In this document: positions 8,547 through 16,579 of the stretch, piece after piece
Position numbering within the stretch: position 1 is the stretch's first letter
Layout of the letters: the number at the start of each line of letters is the position of its first letter
From: Mesorhizobium sp. LSJC280B00
GTDB lineage: Bacteria; Pseudomonadota; Alphaproteobacteria; Rhizobiales; Rhizobiaceae
Direction: 5' to 3'
Assembly (NCBI RefSeq): GCF_000502835.1
Contig: NZ_AYVL01000012.1
Location: forward strand, 8,171-46,485
Length of the DNA stretch: 38,315 nucleotides
Notes under the pieces: generated by a model
What the model saw: only the letters and a program-made list of their open reading frames with translations
Databases searched by the model: none
Told to the model about the DNA's origin: nothing
Made by a program: the position numbers and the translations under genes

Positions 8547-9185
8547 ATGCTTTTTTCCCTCACGACCCAGGAATTGATGGAACGGCCCGACCTCTGGGAG
8601 GCAGTTCATCGTTTGCGTTACAGAGTTTTCGTCGAAGAGATGGGATGGACCGATCTGCAGCGCCCTGATGGCCTCGAGATCGATCAATTCGACCACGACG
8701 AGGCAGTGCACCAGATCGTCATCCGCAATGGCGAGCTCGCCGGTTATCAGCGGATGTTGCCGACGACCCGGGCACATCTTCTAACCGATGTGCTGGCGGA
8801 CCTTTATGAGGGAACCCCACCGTCGGGCCCGAATGTCTATGAACTGACCCGCTATGCGGTTGCGCCGGGATTCCGCGACGGTCGGCGCGGCGTGTCGACG
8901 GTCGGCACCGAGCTGATCGCCGGCTTCGTCGAGTGGGGACTGAAGCGCAACGTCAACCAGGTGATCATCGAATTCGAGCCGATGTGGGTGCTTCGCGCGC
9001 TGCAGCTGCATTTCCTGGCAACGCCGCTCGGTTACCAGCGTACCTATGGCAACCAGCAGGTGGTTGCCACACTGCTCACCTTCAACGAGCACACGCTCGA
9101 CGTGGTGCGTTCGCGCCGCAACCACTTTGCGCCGGTGCTGGCCAGAGGGTACCCGGACATGCTCGGACAGAGACGCGCCTCGTGA
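8547..9185 (+). CDS. luxI: Acyl-homoserine-lactone synthase (LuxI family)
   Basis: Makes an N-acyl-homoserine lactone from S-adenosylmethionine and an acyl-ACP or acyl-CoA. The 212-aa protein keeps the family's invariant residues at the canonical spacing: Arg24, Phe28, Trp34 (RLRYRVFVEEMGW), Asp46, Asp49 (IDQFDHD), Arg69, and Glu99/Arg102 in VYELTRYAV. Start ATG at 8547 with TAGGAG 8 nt ahead. It lies downstream of luxR and only 15 nt ahead of a crotonase gene, implying that the pair is co-transcribed. Acyl chain length cannot be read directly from the sequence. Named homologues in Mesorhizobium exist (mrlI, mrtI, traI), but I cannot assign one. Confidence 0.95.
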   Translation: MLFSLTTQELMERPDLWEAVHRLRYRVFVEEMGWTDLQRPDGLEIDQFDHDEAVHQIVIRNGELAGYQRMLPTTRAHLLTDVLADLYEGTPPSGPNVYELTRYAVAPGFRDGRRGVSTVGTELIAGFVEWGLKRNVNQVIIEFEPMWVLRALQLHFLATPLGYQRTYGNQQVVATLLTFNEHTLDVVRSRRNHFAPVLARGYPDMLGQRRAS

Positions 9186-9200
9186 GATTGGAGAAAGGCC

Positions 9201-9950
9201 ATGAACGTTCACTCAAAAGCAGAATTCCGCAATCACACGCTGATCGTCACGGTATCGTCGGGTGACGGCCGCCCGGTGCTGGACAGGCGGGCCTATGAAA
9301 GCCTGGCCAGGACATTCCACGAAGCCGCTGTCGACGACGACGTCCGCGTCGTGGTCCTGCGCGGCTTGGCCGGGTGCTTCTGCCTCGGTGCCGATTTCTC
9401 CGAATTTCTCGACGCCACCAAACATCGGCGACTGATCGCCGCCGTCACCGATATGTTCCGCACGCTGGCGACGTTCCCGAAACCGGTCCTTGCCTGTGTC
9501 GACGGCGACGCCGTCGGCGTCGGTTGCACCATCCTGTTCCACTGCGACATGGTGATCGCCTCGAGCAAGAGCACGTTTCGGGTGCCGTTCGTCGATTTCG
9601 GCCTGGTGCCGGACGCGGCGACCAGCATTCTGGCGCCGCAGAAGCTCGGCTATGCCGGGGCGTTCCGCTTCTTCTGCCTGGGCGACACGCTCGCCGCCGA
9701 AGATGCCAGGGCACTGGGCCTTGTCGGCGAGATCGTGACGGACGGCAGCGTCGAGGAAGCCACGTTGGCAAGAGCCAGGCAACTCGCCAAGAAGCCTGTC
9801 GCGGCGCTGCTACAGACGCGCGACCTGCTGAGGGGCGACACCGGCGCGCTCTGCGACCGCATCGACCAGGAGATCTCGCTTTTCCAGCAGGCGCTGCAGG
9901 ACGACACCACGCTGAAGCGACTGCAGCGGATTGCCCGGCTGGCGGCATGA
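9201..9950 (+). CDS. Crotonase-superfamily protein linked to luxI
   Basis: A 249-aa enoyl-CoA hydratase/isomerase family member, 15 nt behind luxI with its own ribosome site (TTGGAGAAAGG), so almost surely in the luxI transcript. Oxyanion-hole segments are present (CFCLGADFSEF near residue 63; AVGVGC near 106). Of the two hydratase glutamates, the first position is Thr110 (GCTILFHCD rather than GCE) and the second is Phe130. Asp138 in LVPDAATSIL stands where enoyl-CoA isomerase-like members have Glu. It is therefore probably not a plain hydratase, more likely an isomerase- or dehydratase-like enzyme. From context it may act on the acyl precursor, or the acyl group, of the quorum signal; this is inference. 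The gene ends 25 nt before the convergent ppk2. Confidence 0.85.
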   Translation: MNVHSKAEFRNHTLIVTVSSGDGRPVLDRRAYESLARTFHEAAVDDDVRVVVLRGLAGCFCLGADFSEFLDATKHRRLIAAVTDMFRTLATFPKPVLACVDGDAVGVGCTILFHCDMVIASSKSTFRVPFVDFGLVPDAATSILAPQKLGYAGAFRFFCLGDTLAAEDARALGLVGEIVTDGSVEEATLARARQLAKKPVAALLQTRDLLRGDTGALCDRIDQEISLFQQALQDDTTLKRLQRIARLAA

Positions 9951-9974
9951 GAGCCGCGTATCGATGAGGTGAGC

Positions 9975-10877
9975 TTATTTTTCGAGGAAAGTCGGCCCTT
10001 CGCCGATGATCTTCTTGTCCTCCTTGCCGATGACGTCGAGGTCGCGGCCGTCATAGGGAAGCGAAAGGAGAATGCGCTGCATGACGGCCAGCCGCGCGCG
10101 CCGTTTGTCGTTCGCCCGCACAATGATCCAGGGCGCGAACTCCTTGTGCGTGCGCTCGACCATCAGGTCGCGCGCTTTGGTGTATTCGTCCCATTTGGTG
10201 ATGCCGGCGATGTCGATTGGCGAAAACTTCCAGCTCTTCAGCGGGCTCCAGCGGCGGTCGTGGAATCGCTCGAGCTGCGTTTCCCGGCCGATGTTCAGCC
10301 AGAATTTGAAGAAATGTATGCCCTCGTTGCGGATCATCCGCTCGAAATGCGGAACCTCGTCCAGAAATTGCTCGTGCTGCTCGGGCGTGCAGAATCCCAT
10401 CACCGGTTCAACGCCGGCGCGGTTATACCAGGAGCGGTCGAAGGTGACGAATTCGCCCGACGTCGGGAAGTGGTCGACGTAGCGCTGGAAGTACCATTGT
10501 CCAAGCTCGGTGGGCGTTGGCTTGGTCAGCGCCACGTTGCGCGCCGTGCGAGGGTTCAGATACTGGCGCAAAACGAAGATCGTGCCGCCCTTGCCGGCAG
10601 CGTCGCGCCCCTCGAACAGCGACATTACCCGCTTGCCCGTCGACTGCAGCCACGCCTGCGCCTTGACCAGCTCGATCTGCAGCTTCTCTAGCCTCTCGTC
10701 ATACTCCTCGCTCTTCATCTTCTTGTCGTAAGGGTAACCGCCGGCGGTGAGCTTGCGGTCCTCGACCCAGTCGGGAAGCGCGGGGGCCTCGATGTCGAAC
10801 GCCCTCTCCTTGCCGTCGATCATGATCTTCAGCGGCCCCGATGAGGGTGCGGCGGGGCTTTCCTTAGCGTTTTTCAT
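9975..10877 (-). CDS. ppk2: Polyphosphate kinase 2
   Basis: Transfers phosphate between polyphosphate and nucleotides. 300 aa, the length of single-domain (class I) PPK2, which mainly phosphorylates nucleoside diphosphates. The Walker A motif is GRDAAGKGG (residues 90-98), Walker B is [13 protein letters not shown] (Asp147), and the lid segment follows. The frame is open 82 codons further upstream, but the ATG at 10877 has GGAAAGG 9 nt ahead and homology begins soon after. It is divergent from phoR, with the second dispersed repeat between them, and forms part of a phosphate-related block. Confidence 0.93.
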   Translation of the reverse strand: MKNAKESPAAPSSGPLKIMIDGKERAFDIEAPALPDWVEDRKLTAGGYPYDKKMKSEEYDERLEKLQIELVKAQAWLQSTGKRVMSLFEGRDAAGKGGTIFVLRQYLNPRTARNVALTKPTPTELGQWYFQRYVDHFPTSGEFVTFDRSWYNRAGVEPVMGFCTPEQHEQFLDEVPHFERMIRNEGIHFFKFWLNIGRETQLERFHDRRWSPLKSWKFSPIDIAGITKWDEYTKARDLMVERTHKEFAPWIIVRANDKRRARLAVMQRILLSLPYDGRDLDVIGKEDKKIIGEGPTFLEK

Positions 10878-10924
10878 CGAGGCGAACCTTTCCAGCTTCC
10901 GGACTCGTGCTATTGGGAGCCTTA

Positions 10925-11024
10925 CTGCATCGGCCCGAAAATCGGAATCGATTTCGGAAAGAACGATGCAGCAGATAAAGTGGTAGAGCGTCCTTTGTGC
11001 GTCCAATTGGACGCACTGCGCTCT
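10925..11024. repeat. Two-hairpin dispersed intergenic repeat (rhizobial type)
   Basis: First palindrome: CTGCATCG (10925-10932) with CGATGCAG (10964-10971), enclosing CCGAAAATCG/CGATTTCGG arms. Second: AGAGCG and CGCTCT enclosing GTGCGTCC-AATT-GGACGCAC (10997-11016). I recognise the wording as a repeat found many times in Mesorhizobium genomes. It fills most of the ppk2-phoR intergenic space, so their promoters must overlap or flank it. Confidence 0.75.
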
Positions 11025-11073
11025 AGCGCCGGTCCAGCAAGAAGTTCTTGAAGTGGCCGCAGACGGAGCGCAA

Positions 11074-12336
11074 ATGGCCGACATCGGCACAGAGCGGAGA
11101 GGCAGGGCGCAAGCCGTCGCCATGCGGCTGTGGAACAGCCGCTGGCTGCTGGCGGCCGGCCTCGTTGCGGTTCTGATGGTCTATGGTTTTGCCGGCATGT
11201 CTGGCTATGTGGTGCTGCTGGCTGGCGCCGTGCTGGTTGCCGCTGCGATGCTGCCGGCCGGCATCGCCCGCCAATCGACCGAAAATGCCGCGGCCATCGA
11301 GTCGAGCGTGCAACAACTTTCCGGCGAATATCTCGCGGCGGCGGTTGCCGATCCGCTGATCATTTTCGATCGCTCCGCCGCCATCGTCCATGCCAACGCC
11401 GCTGCCTTTGCCGCCTTCGGCGGGATTGCCCCCGGCATGTCGCTGTCGCTGAAATTCCGCGCGCCGGAAATGCAGGGCTTGCTGGATAGTATCTTGGCGG
11501 GCAACGTCGCTTCGGACAGCGTCGACTACATAGAAAAGCTGCCGGTCGAACGAGCCTATCGGGTGAGCGCGTCTTCAGTCGGCCATGCCACGGATCTCTA
11601 CGTACTGGTGTTCAAGGACCAGAGTGAGGCGCGCCGGATCGACAGAATGCGTGCCGACTTCATTGCCAATGCCAGCCACGAGCTGCGCACGCCTCTCGCC
11701 TCGATCGCCGGCTTCATCGAGACGCTGCGCGGGCCGGCCCGCAACGACCCCGCGGCGCGCGAGCAGTTCCTGCAGATCATGCAGAACCAGACCAGCCGCA
11801 TGGCGCGCCTCATCGACGACCTTCTGTCGCTGTCGCGCTTGGAGATGAAGCCCTATCTCAAGCCGGGAACCGAGGTCGACCTGCGCCAGGCCATCGACAG
11901 CGTCATCGATTCGCTTGGGCCGCTCGCAAAGGAAAACGGCGTCGTCATCGAGCGTGATTTCGCGGAAGGGCCGCTCGACGTGCCCGGCGATCGGGACGAG
12001 CTTTTCCAGGTCTTCGAAAACCTGCTGGAAAACGCCTGCAAATATGGTCAGTCGGGCGGACGCGTCGTGGTGTCGATCATACGCAGCGACAGCGATCCCG
12101 AACCAGGCATCGACGTCACCATCAGGGATTTCGGCCCCGGCATCCCCGAAGAGCACATCCCGCGCATCACCGAGCGCTTCTACCGCATCGACGTCGAGAA
12201 CAGCCGAACCCAGAAGGGCACCGGCCTTGGCCTGTCCATCGTCAAGCATATCCTGACCCGCCACAACGCCAGACTCTCCATCAGGTCGGAGGTCGGCAAG
12301 GGTGCGGCGTTCACGGTCCATTTGCCGGCTCGCTAA
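11074..12336 (+). CDS. phoR: Phosphate-regulon-type sensor histidine kinase PhoR
   Basis: A 420-aa membrane histidine kinase. Two transmembrane segments (about 21-40 and 45-64) form a short membrane anchor with almost no periplasmic part, as in PhoR; a PAS-like domain covers 85-180. The phospho-acceptor His202 is in [19 protein letters not shown], the N box is [10 protein letters not shown], and the G boxes are [11 protein letters not shown] and [11 protein letters not shown]. The ATG at 11074 has GGAG 5 nt upstream and is preferred to GTG 11053. Identity as PhoR rests on architecture plus phoU 117 nt downstream; its partner phoB is not in the window. The pst transporter genes that often separate phoR from phoU in rhizobia are missing here. 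Confidence 0.87.
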   Translation: MADIGTERRGRAQAVAMRLWNSRWLLAAGLVAVLMVYGFAGMSGYVVLLAGAVLVAAAMLPAGIARQSTENAAAIESSVQQLSGEYLAAAVADPLIIFDRSAAIVHANAAAFAAFGGIAPGMSLSLKFRAPEMQGLLDSILAGNVASDSVDYIEKLPVERAYRVSASSVGHATDLYVLVFKDQSEARRIDRMRADFIANASHELRTPLASIAGFIETLRGPARNDPAAREQFLQIMQNQTSRMARLIDDLLSLSRLEMKPYLKPGTEVDLRQAIDSVIDSLGPLAKENGVVIERDFAEGPLDVPGDRDELFQVFENLLENACKYGQSGGRVVVSIIRSDSDPEPGIDVTIRDFGPGIPEEHIPRITERFYRIDVENSRTQKGTGLGLSIVKHILTRHNARLSIRSEVGKGAAFTVHLPAR

Positions 12337-12453
12337 CGTAGTACTATCTCTAGCACATAATGGGCCGTTTCTTTTTTCTGTCATCCGGCTAGCGTATCAG
12401 CGGGGATTCGAGGGAACGACTCAACCACGAGATCCCGGGAAGGCATTTCGTCC

Positions 12454-13179
12454 ATGCAATCCGTGCATATCGTCAGCGCCTATGACGAGGAGCTGAAATA
12501 TCTGTCGAAGCGCATCGCGGCGATGGGCGGGCATGCCGAGCGCATGGTCGAGCAGGCGGTCGCGGCGCTGGTCAATGCGGATCCGGGGCTTGCCCAGAAA
12601 GTCATTCGGGACGACCTGGTTCTGGATGAGGGACAGCGCGAGATCGACGACAAGGCGATCATCATCATCGCCAAACGCCAGCCGATGGCGACGGATCTGC
12701 GCGAGATCGTCGGCGCGATCCGCATCTCGGCTGACCTCGAACGGGTAGGCGACCTCGGCAAGAACGTCGCCAAGCGGGTGGTTGCCGTCGCAGACGGGCG
12801 CCAGCCGAACAGCCTGTTCCGCGGCCTCGAGGCTTTGGCCAATCTGGCACTGACCCAGCTCAAGGAAGTACTCGACGTCTACGCGTCGCGGTCGGTGGAG
12901 AAAATCGGTTTCGTGCGCGACCGCGACGACCAGATCGACGCCATGTACACCTCTCTGTTTCGCGAATTGCTGACCTACATGATGGAAGACCCACGCAACA
13001 TCACGCCCTGCACACATCTCCTGTTTTGCGCCAAGAACATCGAGCGCATCGGCGACCACGCTACCAACATCGCCGAGACGATCTACTATATCGTCACCGG
13101 CGATCAGATGCCGGCCGATCGTCCGAAGGGCGACAAGACGGACAAGATTATTCTTCCCGCAACCCAACCAGCGAAGTGA
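12454..13179 (+). CDS. phoU: Phosphate-signalling protein PhoU
   Basis: A 241-aa cytoplasmic helical protein with two PhoU repeats (about residues 15-105 and 120-215). Metal-cluster type signatures are visible in each: ADLERVGDLGKNVAKR near residues 93-108 and AKNIERIGDHATNIAE near 195-210. PhoU couples the Pst transporter to PhoR and keeps the Pho regulon off when phosphate is plentiful. It follows phoR on the same strand. The 117-nt gap could hold its own promoter: a single CTGTCAT half-site at 12378-12384 resembles one half of a Pho box, but the second half is not convincing. Confidence 0.95.
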   Translation: MQSVHIVSAYDEELKYLSKRIAAMGGHAERMVEQAVAALVNADPGLAQKVIRDDLVLDEGQREIDDKAIIIIAKRQPMATDLREIVGAIRISADLERVGDLGKNVAKRVVAVADGRQPNSLFRGLEALANLALTQLKEVLDVYASRSVEKIGFVRDRDDQIDAMYTSLFRELLTYMMEDPRNITPCTHLLFCAKNIERIGDHATNIAETIYYIVTGDQMPADRPKGDKTDKIILPATQPAK

Positions 13180-13196
13180 GTTCTCTCAGAACTGAT

Positions 13197-13213
13197 GCGA
13201 ATTTCGGATTCGC
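13197..13213. terminator. Small hairpin after phoU
   Basis: GCGAAT and ATTCGC arms around a TTCGG loop, 18 nt after the phoU stop. No T-run follows, so this is at best a weak or processing hairpin. Confidence 0.3.
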
Positions 13214-13295
13214 CACCTGACAGAAAATTGCGCTAAGCTTTCGACGCGCCGACTTCTCAGTTCCGCGATGAAGGCCCCGCCTTCAGGAGGCTGCG

Positions 13296-14303
13296 ATGGA
13301 ATACGTCCGCGAGTTTGCTCCTGCGCCGCCGATGTCGGGTATAATCGCTTGCGGCGTCTATACGGCTGGGCGGCGCATCGCCGACATTCCGATCGAGGAA
13401 GCCGGCGAATGGGCCGGGAAGCCGGGCCACGTGGTCTGGATCGGACTGCTGGAGCCCGACCGCAATTTGTTGCTGCGCGTCCAGGCGCAATTCCATCTGC
13501 ATGAGCTGGCGATCGAGGACGCCGAGCATCCGCACCAGCGACCGAAGATCGAGCAATATGGTGATGCCCTGTTCATCGTTGCCCGCACGGCGCAGCTGAT
13601 CGACAGCCGCGTCACCTTCGGCGAGACGCATCTGTTCGTCGGCGCGGGCTACATTGTCAGCGTCAGGCATGGCCCGTCGACCTCCTACGCGGCCGTTCGC
13701 CAGCATTGGGAAAGCTGCCCGCATTCGCTTGCCAAGGGCGAGGATTTCGTCCTCTACGCCATTCTCGATTTCATCGTCGACAACTATATGCCGGTGCTTG
13801 AGCAGATCGAAAACGAGGTCGAGGCGATCGAGGACAAGGTTCTGCTGAAACCGATGACCGGCTCGGATATCGAACGGCTTTATATGCTGCGCCGCGATCT
13901 CTTGCGCCTGCGTAATGCGGCCCTGCCGCTGGTGGAGGTCTGCCGGCGGCTCACCAGCGCCGATCTGCCGCAAATCCACACAGCCATGCACCCGCTGTTT
14001 CGCGACGTCACCGACCACATCCGCACTGTCCAGGAAAAGATCGACAGCCTGCGTGAGGTTCTCGCCTTCGCCTTCGAGGCGAGCCTTCTGGTCGGTCAAA
14101 GCCAGGAGACGGCGATCTCCAAGAAGCTTGCCTCATGGGCCGCAATCTTGGCCGTGCCGACGGCATTCGCCGGCATTTACGGCATGAATTTCAGCGACAT
14201 GCCGGAACTGAGGATGGAATATGGCTACCCGGCCGTCCTGGCGGCAATTGCCCTGATCTGCACGTTTCTTTACTGGCGGTTTCGCAAGAATGGGTGGCTT
14301 TGA
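13296..14303 (+). CDS. corA: CorA-family divalent cation transporter
   Basis: A 335-aa inner-membrane channel of the CorA/MIT family that moves Mg2+ (sometimes Co2+, Ni2+ or Zn2+). The cytoplasmic N-terminal domain fills most of the protein. Two C-terminal transmembrane helices (about 275-295 and 307-327) flank the signature loop YGMNFSDMPE, which carries the GMN selectivity motif. AGGAGG stands 5 nt before the ATG. Single gene; its 3' end faces a tandem repeat array and then gcrA. Confidence 0.93.
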   Translation: MEYVREFAPAPPMSGIIACGVYTAGRRIADIPIEEAGEWAGKPGHVVWIGLLEPDRNLLLRVQAQFHLHELAIEDAEHPHQRPKIEQYGDALFIVARTAQLIDSRVTFGETHLFVGAGYIVSVRHGPSTSYAAVRQHWESCPHSLAKGEDFVLYAILDFIVDNYMPVLEQIENEVEAIEDKVLLKPMTGSDIERLYMLRRDLLRLRNAALPLVEVCRRLTSADLPQIHTAMHPLFRDVTDHIRTVQEKIDSLREVLAFAFEASLLVGQSQETAISKKLASWAAILAVPTAFAGIYGMNFSDMPELRMEYGYPAVLAAIALICTFLYWRFRKNGWL

Positions 14304-14308
14304 AGCGA

Positions 14309-14412
14309 GGGCAGTAGGGCAGGAGGGCAGTAGGGCAGTAGGGCAGTAGGGCAGTAGGGCAGTAGGGCAGCAGGGCAGTAGGGCAGTAGGGCAGTAGGGC
14401 AGTAGGGCAGTA
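14309..14412. repeat. Thirteen 8-bp tandem units, GGGCAGTA
   Basis: Thirteen head-to-tail 8-bp units run from 14309 to 14412; eleven are exact, one reads GGGCAGGA (14317) and one GGGCAGCA (14365). Each begins with GGG at 8-nt spacing, so G-quadruplexes with 5-nt loops are possible on the + strand. The array starts 6 nt after the CorA stop and lies wholly between the convergent corA and gcrA genes. Confidence 0.95.
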
Positions 14413-14448
14413 GGCTATCGCTTCGGGAGCGCGCTTCTCTACAATTCA

Positions 14449-14482
14449 CCTACTGCCGTACTGCCTTACTCCCCTATTCCCC
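14449..14482. repeat. Inverted, degenerate counterpart of the 8-bp array
   Basis: CTACTGCCGTACTGCC followed by TACTCCCCTATTCCCC is the reverse complement, with changes, of the array units. Its first 16 nt can pair with any two array units with one mismatch, giving a long hairpin with the tail of the array. Lying between convergent genes, the pair could act as a two-way transcription stop. Confidence 0.6.
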
Positions 14483-14485
14483 TAA

Positions 14486-15010
14486 CTATCTGCTCCGCCG
14501 CCGCTCCGATGCCGGCTGGAACGCCACGCGGGCGTGGTACTTGCAGTAGGGGCCGGTTTCGGCGGCGTCGTTGCCGCAGAAATGGAAGTCTTCCGAAAGC
14601 GGATCGCCGTTCGGCCATTTGCAAGTGCGCTCGTTGAGTTCGACAAGTTGCAGATGCCGCGAGATCGGCACGACGACGTTCTCGACCGGGCGGATATAGT
14701 GGCGCGCCACCGGTTCGGCATCGAACTGCGCCTTGAGCGCGGTCGCACCGATCGACATCGAGGTGGTGGCATGGCGCGTGGCGCTTGCTGCCCGGGACAC
14801 CGATTTCTGGATCGTCGATCCCTGCACCGTCTTCTTCTGGCGTGCCGGTGAGGCGGTCGTGCGTCCGCGACCGGACAGTTTCAGCCGGTGCACTTTGCCG
14901 ATGACCGCATTGCGGCTGACCCCGCCAAGCTGTGCGGCGATCTGGCTGGCGCTGAGGCCCTCCGACCACAATTTTCTGAGAAGTTCGACTCGCTCGTCAG
15001 TCCAGTTCAT
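14486..15010 (-). CDS. gcrA: Cell-cycle regulator GcrA
   Basis: An alphaproteobacterial transcription factor that binds sigma70 RNA polymerase and promoters carrying CcrM-methylated GANTC sites. 174 aa. The conserved N-terminal HTH starts MNWTDERVELLRKLW and includes GLSASQIAAQLGGVSRNAV; the basic linker follows; the C-terminal polymerase-binding domain has the Cys/His pattern CKWPNGDP...FHFCGN...PYCKYHARVAF. ATG at 15010 has AGGAG about 9 nt upstream; a longer in-frame start at 15052 lacks support. Its upstream region holds several GANTC sites, see findings. Confidence 0.95.
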   Translation of the reverse strand: MNWTDERVELLRKLWSEGLSASQIAAQLGGVSRNAVIGKVHRLKLSGRGRTTASPARQKKTVQGSTIQKSVSRAASATRHATTSMSIGATALKAQFDAEPVARHYIRPVENVVVPISRHLQLVELNERTCKWPNGDPLSEDFHFCGNDAAETGPYCKYHARVAFQPASERRRSR

Positions 15011-15044
15011 GAGACCGCGCTCCTGCTGAAACGTGCGGCAATCG

Positions 15045-15188
15045 GAATCCATTCCCGACCCGGCTTCTGCCGGGCAGACACCACATATATCGGGTGATTA
15101 GGTCCGCCGCACGAAATCTAGTTATTTCTCTACTACAATTACCTTATGCGCTGACTCGGTGACAAGAGTCCCAAGGCCAACACGAATC
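15045..15188. promoter_or_regulatory. GANTC (CcrM methylation) site cluster between gcrA and argD
   Basis: GANTC occurs at 15045, 15153, 15166 and 15184 in the 355-nt gap between the divergent genes, three of them within 36 bp. Such sites are methylated by CcrM in this group and read by GcrA. A further site (14989) is just inside gcrA. The rest of the gap holds the argD promoter and hairpin described separately. Confidence 0.55.
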
Positions 15189-15278
15189 GGTTTTTTCGGT
15201 TTTCCCCAACTTGCCCGGTCGCTTATGAGCCGGCGTTATGCTGGGGGGCTTGCCGCGCGACCTTGCGCGACCTTTTCG

Positions 15279-15307
15279 TTGACTTCACGGCCGAAAAACA
15301 CGATAAG
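15279..15307 (+). promoter_or_regulatory. Likely sigma70 promoter of argD
   Basis: TTGACT (15279-15284), a 17-nt spacer, and GATAAG (15302-15307), close to the TTGACA/TATAAT consensus. Transcription would start near 15313-15315, giving a leader of about 50 nt before the argD ATG. Confidence 0.5.
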
Positions 15308-15315
15308 CCACAAGG

Positions 15316-15345
15316 GCCGCCGCTTTGGCGGCTTTTTGATTTTTC
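15316..15345 (+). promoter_or_regulatory. GC hairpin with T-run in the argD leader
   Basis: GCCGCC, loop GCTTT, GGCGGC, then TTTTTGATTTTT. It has the shape of an intrinsic terminator but lies 7 nt upstream of the argD ribosome site, and by the promoter above it would begin almost at the first transcribed base. It may end read-through from upstream, or form a 5'-end stem-loop on argD mRNA. Confidence 0.55.
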
Positions 15346-15365
15346 CGGTTCCGGAGACGCATATA

Positions 15366-16565
15366 ATGAGCGGTTCGGCGCTTTTCGAGACCTTTGTTCG
15401 CGCACCCCTGGCTTTCGACCACGGTGAAGGCACCTGGCTGGTCACCGACAAGGGCGAGCGATATCTCGATTTCGCCGGCGGCATCGCCGTGAATTCGTTG
15501 GGCTACAGCCATCCGCATCTGGTCGCGGCCCTCACCGAGCAGGCCGCCAAGCTCTGGCACGTCTCCAATCTGTACGAGATTCCTGGACAGAGCCGGCTCG
15601 GCGAGCGGCTGGCCGACGCAAGCTTCGCCGACAAGGTGTTCTTCACCAATTCCGGCGCAGAGGCGCTCGAATGCGCCATCAAGACGGCGCGGCGCTACCA
15701 CTTCGTCAAGGGCCATCCCGAGCGCTACCGCACAATCACCTTCGAAGGCGCCTTCCACGGCCGCACCCTGGCGACCATCGCCGCCGGCGGCCAGTACAAG
15801 TATCTGGAAGGTTTCGGCCCCAAGGTCGACGGCTTCGACCAGGTCGGCTTCGACGATGTGGATGCCGCCGAGAAGGCGATCACGCCTGAAACCGCGGCGA
15901 TCCTGATCGAGCCGGTGCAAGGGGAGGGCGGCATCAGGCAAGTGCCGACGCAATCGCTGAAGCGGCTCAGGCAGCTCTGCGATCAGCACGGACTGCTCCT
16001 GATTTTCGACGAGGTCCAATGCGGCGTCGGCCGCACCGGAAAGCTGTTCGCGCATGAGTGGGCGGGTGTCACACCCGACCTCATGGCGGTGGCCAAAGGC
16101 ATCGGCGGCGGCTTTCCGATGGGTGCCTGCCTCGCCACCGACGAGGCAGCGGTCGGCATGACCGCCGGCGTGCACGGCACCACCTTCGGCGGCAATCCGC
16201 TGGCAATGGCGGTCGGCAACGCCGTGCTCGACGTGGTGCTGGAAGACGGCTTTCTCGAAGACGTCCGGCGCAAGGCACTGCTGTTGAAGCAGGGGCTCGC
16301 TGGCGTCGCCGACGAATTTCCGGATGTTATCGAAAGCATCAGGGGCACCGGCCTGATGCTCGGGCTTAAATGCGCGATGCCCAACACCAAGGTCACGGTG
16401 GCACTGCGTGACCAGCATCTCTTGACGGTTCCGGCCGGCGACAACGTTATCCGCCTGCTACCGCCTCTCACCGTCACCGACGCCGAGATCCACGAAGCGC
16501 TCGAGCGCATTCGTGCCGGCGCCAAGAGCCTGGCAGATGCCATCGTCGCTGCCGCTGCGAAGTAA
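15366..16565 (+). CDS. argD: Acetylornithine aminotransferase
   Basis: Converts N-acetylglutamate semialdehyde to N-acetylornithine in arginine synthesis, with PLP. 399 aa, normal length for class III aminotransferases. PLP features: [16 protein letters not shown] near residue 97, [13 protein letters not shown] near 215, and the lysine in [15 protein letters not shown] near 244. The frame is open back to 15159, but the ATG at 15366 has GGAG 9 nt ahead and family homology begins there. argF follows after 14 nt, so they form an operon. Confidence 0.93.
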   Translation: MSGSALFETFVRAPLAFDHGEGTWLVTDKGERYLDFAGGIAVNSLGYSHPHLVAALTEQAAKLWHVSNLYEIPGQSRLGERLADASFADKVFFTNSGAEALECAIKTARRYHFVKGHPERYRTITFEGAFHGRTLATIAAGGQYKYLEGFGPKVDGFDQVGFDDVDAAEKAITPETAAILIEPVQGEGGIRQVPTQSLKRLRQLCDQHGLLLIFDEVQCGVGRTGKLFAHEWAGVTPDLMAVAKGIGGGFPMGACLATDEAAVGMTAGVHGTTFGGNPLAMAVGNAVLDVVLEDGFLEDVRRKALLLKQGLAGVADEFPDVIESIRGTGLMLGLKCAMPNTKVTVALRDQHLLTVPAGDNVIRLLPPLTVTDAEIHEALERIRAGAKSLADAIVAAAAK

Positions 16566-16579
16566 TCCTGGAATTTCTG

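Noticed and set aside
12378..12384. Pho box before phoU
   Set aside because: Only one CTGTCAT half-site is present; the second half at the expected 11-bp spacing does not match.
14309..14412. CRISPR-like array
   Set aside because: Units are 8 bp and directly adjacent with no spacers, and no cas gene is present; it is a simple tandem repeat.
15190..15345. Metabolite riboswitch ahead of argD
   Set aside because: Apart from one hairpin there is no recognisable aptamer, and the predicted promoter leaves only about 50 nt of leader.
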